Shown in pieces: positions 61,859-64,000 of a stretch of DNA of 64,000 nt. The DNA is from a bacterium (GTDB taxonomy: Bacteria > Myxococcota > UBA727 > JAUIJE01). Both the position numbers and the translations under genes were made by a program. How positions within the stretch are numbered: the stretch's first letter is position 1; every line of letters begins with the position of its first letter. A model generated the notes under the pieces. The model had not been told where the DNA came from. It saw only the letters and a program-made list of their open reading frames with translations, and ran no database searches. The stretch is taken from the NCBI GenBank assembly GCA_030431455.1, contig JAUIJE010000007.1, positions 248,001 to 312,000 of the forward strand, given 5' to 3'.

Positions 61859-64000
61859 CCGCGGACCTCAGCCCCGAACCCTTGCTCGGCGGTGGCCACC
61901 AAGGCGTCGGCCGCGGCCGCGATCTCTTTGTCGGTGAGGGTGCGGTCGTCGGCGCGCAGCACGAAGCTCACCGCCATCGATTTTTTGCCCGCCGGCAACT
62001 GCTCCCCTTTGTAGACATCGAAGACGTCGACATCCTCGAGCAGCGCCTTGACCTCTTTGGTCTCGGCCAGGCGCCGGCACAGCGTGCCCGCCAACACCGA
62101 GTCGTCGACCACGAACGCCAGATCGCGCCGCACCGACGGAAACCGTGGCAAGGGGGCGGCCTCGGGCTTGTCCCGCACCGCTTGGGTCACACGCTGGACC
62201 CGCAGCTCGAACCCGAACACGGGCCCCTTGATGTCGTAGGCCTCGAGCACGTCGGGGTGCAGCTCCCCGATGGTGCCCACCGGGCAGCGCGAACCGTCGC
62301 AGGCCCGCATCGTGACCTCGGCCCGCGCCCGGGGATGCAAGTGTCCGGGGCCGTCCTCGAGGTGGGAAAAGCCGATGTCGTTGCCCACGTACCCGACCTC
62401 GAGCCCAAACGCCTCGAGCAGGTCCTCGAGGGTGCCCTTGAGATCGTAGAAGTCTGCGTCCTTCTGGCGGTGGTCAAAGCCCACCCGCCCCACCGGGCCG
62501 GTGAGCACCGCGGTGATGCGCTCCTCTTCGGTGACGAACGCATCGCCCCCGAGCGGGCCGTCGTCGTCGTCGAGACGCGGCGCGGCCCCGTTTGGGTTGT
62601 GGGCCACGAACACCGAGCCGACCTCGAACAGGCGGACCTGCTCGGCCCCGCGGCGTTGGTTGAGGGCGACGTTCTTGAGCAACGCCGGATACAAGGACTG
62701 GCGAAGCAGACTCATTTCTTCGCCCAGGGGGTTTTTGATCTCCACCGGGTCGGCCCCGGTGACGAACAGGGCCGCGTCCTTGGGGCCCATGAAGCTGAAG
62801 TTGATCGCTTGCGAAAACCCCGCGGCCTTGAGCACGCGCGAACACACCCCCACCGTGCGTTTGGCCTTCACGTCGTACAGGCCCTGGGCTTCACCAGAGC
62901 GCGCGGGCAGCGTCGGCGGCACCGCGTCGTACCCGATGAGGCGCAGCACCTCCTCGATGAGGTCCACCTCCCGGGTCAGGTCCGGCCGGTAGGTCGGCAC
63001 CCGGAACCGCAAGGCACGGCCTTCGCGCCCGGACACCTCCAGGCCGATGCCGAGCAGCAGCTTGCTGCAGCGGGCCTCGTCGACGTCGCGCAAGGGGAGC
63101 CCGGTGAGCTCGGCCACGCGCTCGGGGCGCAGGCTGACCTCGACGGGTTTCATTTTTTTCGGGTACACGTCGATGGTGCCGCGGGCCACGCGCCCGTTGC
63201 CCAGCTCGGCGATCAGCGACGCGGCCCGGTCGAGACATTGGCGAATCCCGTTGGGGTCCGCCCCCCGCTCGAACCGGTGCGAGGCCTCGGAATGCAACTG
63301 GTGCCGCTTTGCCGTGCGCCGCACCCGGCTGGGCGCAAAGTACGCACACTCGAGGAGGATGCGCGTGGTCTTGTCCGACACTTCGGTGCGCGCGCCCCCC
63401 ATGACCCCGGCGAGGGCGATGGGGCCCACGGGGTCGGCGATGACGAGGTCATCGCCGGAGAGGGTGCGCTCCTTGTCGTCGAGGGTGGTCAACGTCTCGC
63501 CCTCTTCCGCGGTGCGCACGATGACCTCGGCGCGCTCGCGGTCCTTGCCGATGGTGTCGAGGTCGAAGGCGTGCAGCGGGATGCCGCGCTCCATCATCAC
63601 CAGGTTGGTGATGTCGACAATGTTGCTCACCGAGCGCACACCACACGACGCGAGCCGCGACACCAACCAGGCCGGGCTCGGCCCCACCTGCACGTCCTCG
63701 AGCACGCGGCAGCCGTAGCGGGGACAGCCGTCTGGGTCCTGGATCGTGACGTGGGCCATGCTGTCGATGGGCGCGCCGCGCTCGGCGCAGGTCGGGGCGG
63801 AGACTTTGCGGCGGGCCTCGAGGGCCACGCTCACCTCGCGCGCCACCCCAATGTGACTGAGCGCGTCCGGCCGGTTGGGGGTCACGCCGATCTCGAGCAC
63901 GACGTCGTCGCGGCCGAGCAGCTCGGCGAGGACGAGGCCGGGCTTGGCCCCCTCGGTGCCGGTGAGGTTCATGATCCCGGCGTGCTCGGTCGAGAGGCCG
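61855..64000 (-). CDS. pheT: Phenylalanyl-tRNA synthetase beta chain (5' part outside window)
   Basis: The beta subunit of the alpha2beta2 enzyme that charges tRNA-Phe. The frame stays open to the window edge, so roughly the first 90-100 residues are missing. Domain landmarks are the B1 region (IGVTPNRPDALSHIGVAREVS) and B3/B4 (VSNIVDITNLVMMERGIPLHAFD; the editing region). B5 contains VDLIEEVLRLIGYDAVPPT, and the catalytic-like core contains GFSQAINFSFMGP. The C-terminal FDX-ACB domain (LPRFPSVRRDLAFVVDDSV to the end) clasps the anticodon stem. pheS should lie just outside the window. Confidence 0.96.
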   Translation of the reverse strand, partial: GLSTEHAGIMNLTGTEGAKPGLVLAELLGRDDVVLEIGVTPNRPDALSHIGVAREVSVALEARRKVSAPTCAERGAPIDSMAHVTIQDPDGCPRYGCRVLEDVQVGPSPAWLVSRLASCGVRSVSNIVDITNLVMMERGIPLHAFDLDTIGKDRERAEVIVRTAEEGETLTTLDDKERTLSGDDLVIADPVGPIALAGVMGGARTEVSDKTTRILLECAYFAPSRVRRTAKRHQLHSEASHRFERGADPNGIRQCLDRAASLIAELGNGRVARGTIDVYPKKMKPVEVSLRPERVAELTGLPLRDVDEARCSKLLLGIGLEVSGREGRALRFRVPTYRPDLTREVDLIEEVLRLIGYDAVPPTLPARSGEAQGLYDVKAKRTVGVCSRVLKAAGFSQAINFSFMGPKDAALFVTGADPVEIKNPLGEEMSLLRQSLYPALLKNVALNQRRGAEQVRLFEVGSVFVAHNPNGAAPRLDDDDGPLGGDAFVTEEERITAVLTGPVGRVGFDHRQKDADFYDLKGTLEDLLEAFGLEVGYVGNDIGFSHLEDGPGHLHPRARAEVTMRACDGSRCPVGTIGELHPDVLEAYDIKGPVFGFELRVQRVTQAVRDKPEAAPLPRFPSVRRDLAFVVDDSVLAGTLCRRLAETKEVKALLEDVDVFDVYKGEQLPAGKKSMAVSFVLRADDRTLTDKEIAAAADALVATAEQGFGAEVRG

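Overview
The window is a gene-dense chromosomal segment of a very GC-rich (about 70%) Gram-negative bacterium. An outer membrane is implied by BamA, several outer-membrane-type lipoproteins and an N-acetylmuramoyl-L-alanine amidase. The mix of a eukaryotic-like Ser/Thr kinase with a PEGA domain, a DUF4388 (PATAN) protein, several zinc-ribbon proteins with long low-complexity linkers, HEAT-repeat proteins, FlgT/LPP20-like secreted proteins and a pheT-ihfA-merR operon points to Myxococcota or a related former deltaproteobacterial group. That placement is an inference from gene content. I see no rRNA, CRISPR array, prophage or insertion sequence.

Layout. 1-5.6 kb: bamA, a GMC oxidoreductase and its small Tat-exported partner, all on the minus strand. 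5.6-10.5 kb: a helical protein, a giant zinc-ribbon/TPR protein and hutF. 10.5-15.4 kb: a zinc-ribbon protein, pspA, then a minus-strand operon whose two downstream genes are the two domains of a split periplasmic 5'-nucleotidase. 15.5-18.3 kb: tldD-tldE. 18.3-21.4 kb: two zinc-ribbon membrane proteins. 21.5-31 kb: dnaK with a strong terminator, argS with a SPOR protein, an SDR, a spermidine-synthase-like enzyme, purC, a DUF4388 protein and a START-like protein. 31-37.5 kb: xerD, glnD, amiC and an AI-2E-family permease. 37.6-44.5 kb: a substrate-binding lipoprotein, a TPR protein, a Ser/Thr kinase, and a three-gene LPP20/FlgT/FecR operon. 44.8-47.3 kb: guaA and four tRNA genes (Thr, Tyr, Gly, Arg) with a 60-codon gene between the first two. 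47.3-53.3 kb: a methyltransferase, then a bufferin-like RiPP cluster, a nitrilase-family amidase, a lipoprotein and a FIST protein. 53.3-64 kb: tryptophan 2,3-dioxygenase, an unusual dTMP kinase next to an adenylate-forming ligase, an HMG-CoA-lyase-like enzyme, merR, ihfA and the 3' part of pheT.

The most interesting system is at 48.2-50.2 kb. A small lipoprotein carries four EGSCG motifs. It is followed by an MNIO (DUF692) enzyme and a DUF2063 partner, which is the architecture of the HvfABC/bufferin copper-chelating RiPP systems. Here the precursor has a lipobox, so the modified peptide would be membrane anchored. The four EGSCG motifs sit in four identical 17-bp DNA repeats, and a terminator-like hairpin separates the precursor from its enzymes.

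Other items worth attention: the split, order-swapped 5'-nucleotidase; a dTMP kinase lacking the P-loop lysine; a perfect 20-bp palindrome inside a zinc-ribbon gene; an iterated 13-bp palindrome in coding sequence; and structured intergenic DNA at 1-396 and 11886-12135. Nearly all operon junctions are 4-base ATGA/GTGA/TTGA overlaps, which indicates extensive translational coupling.
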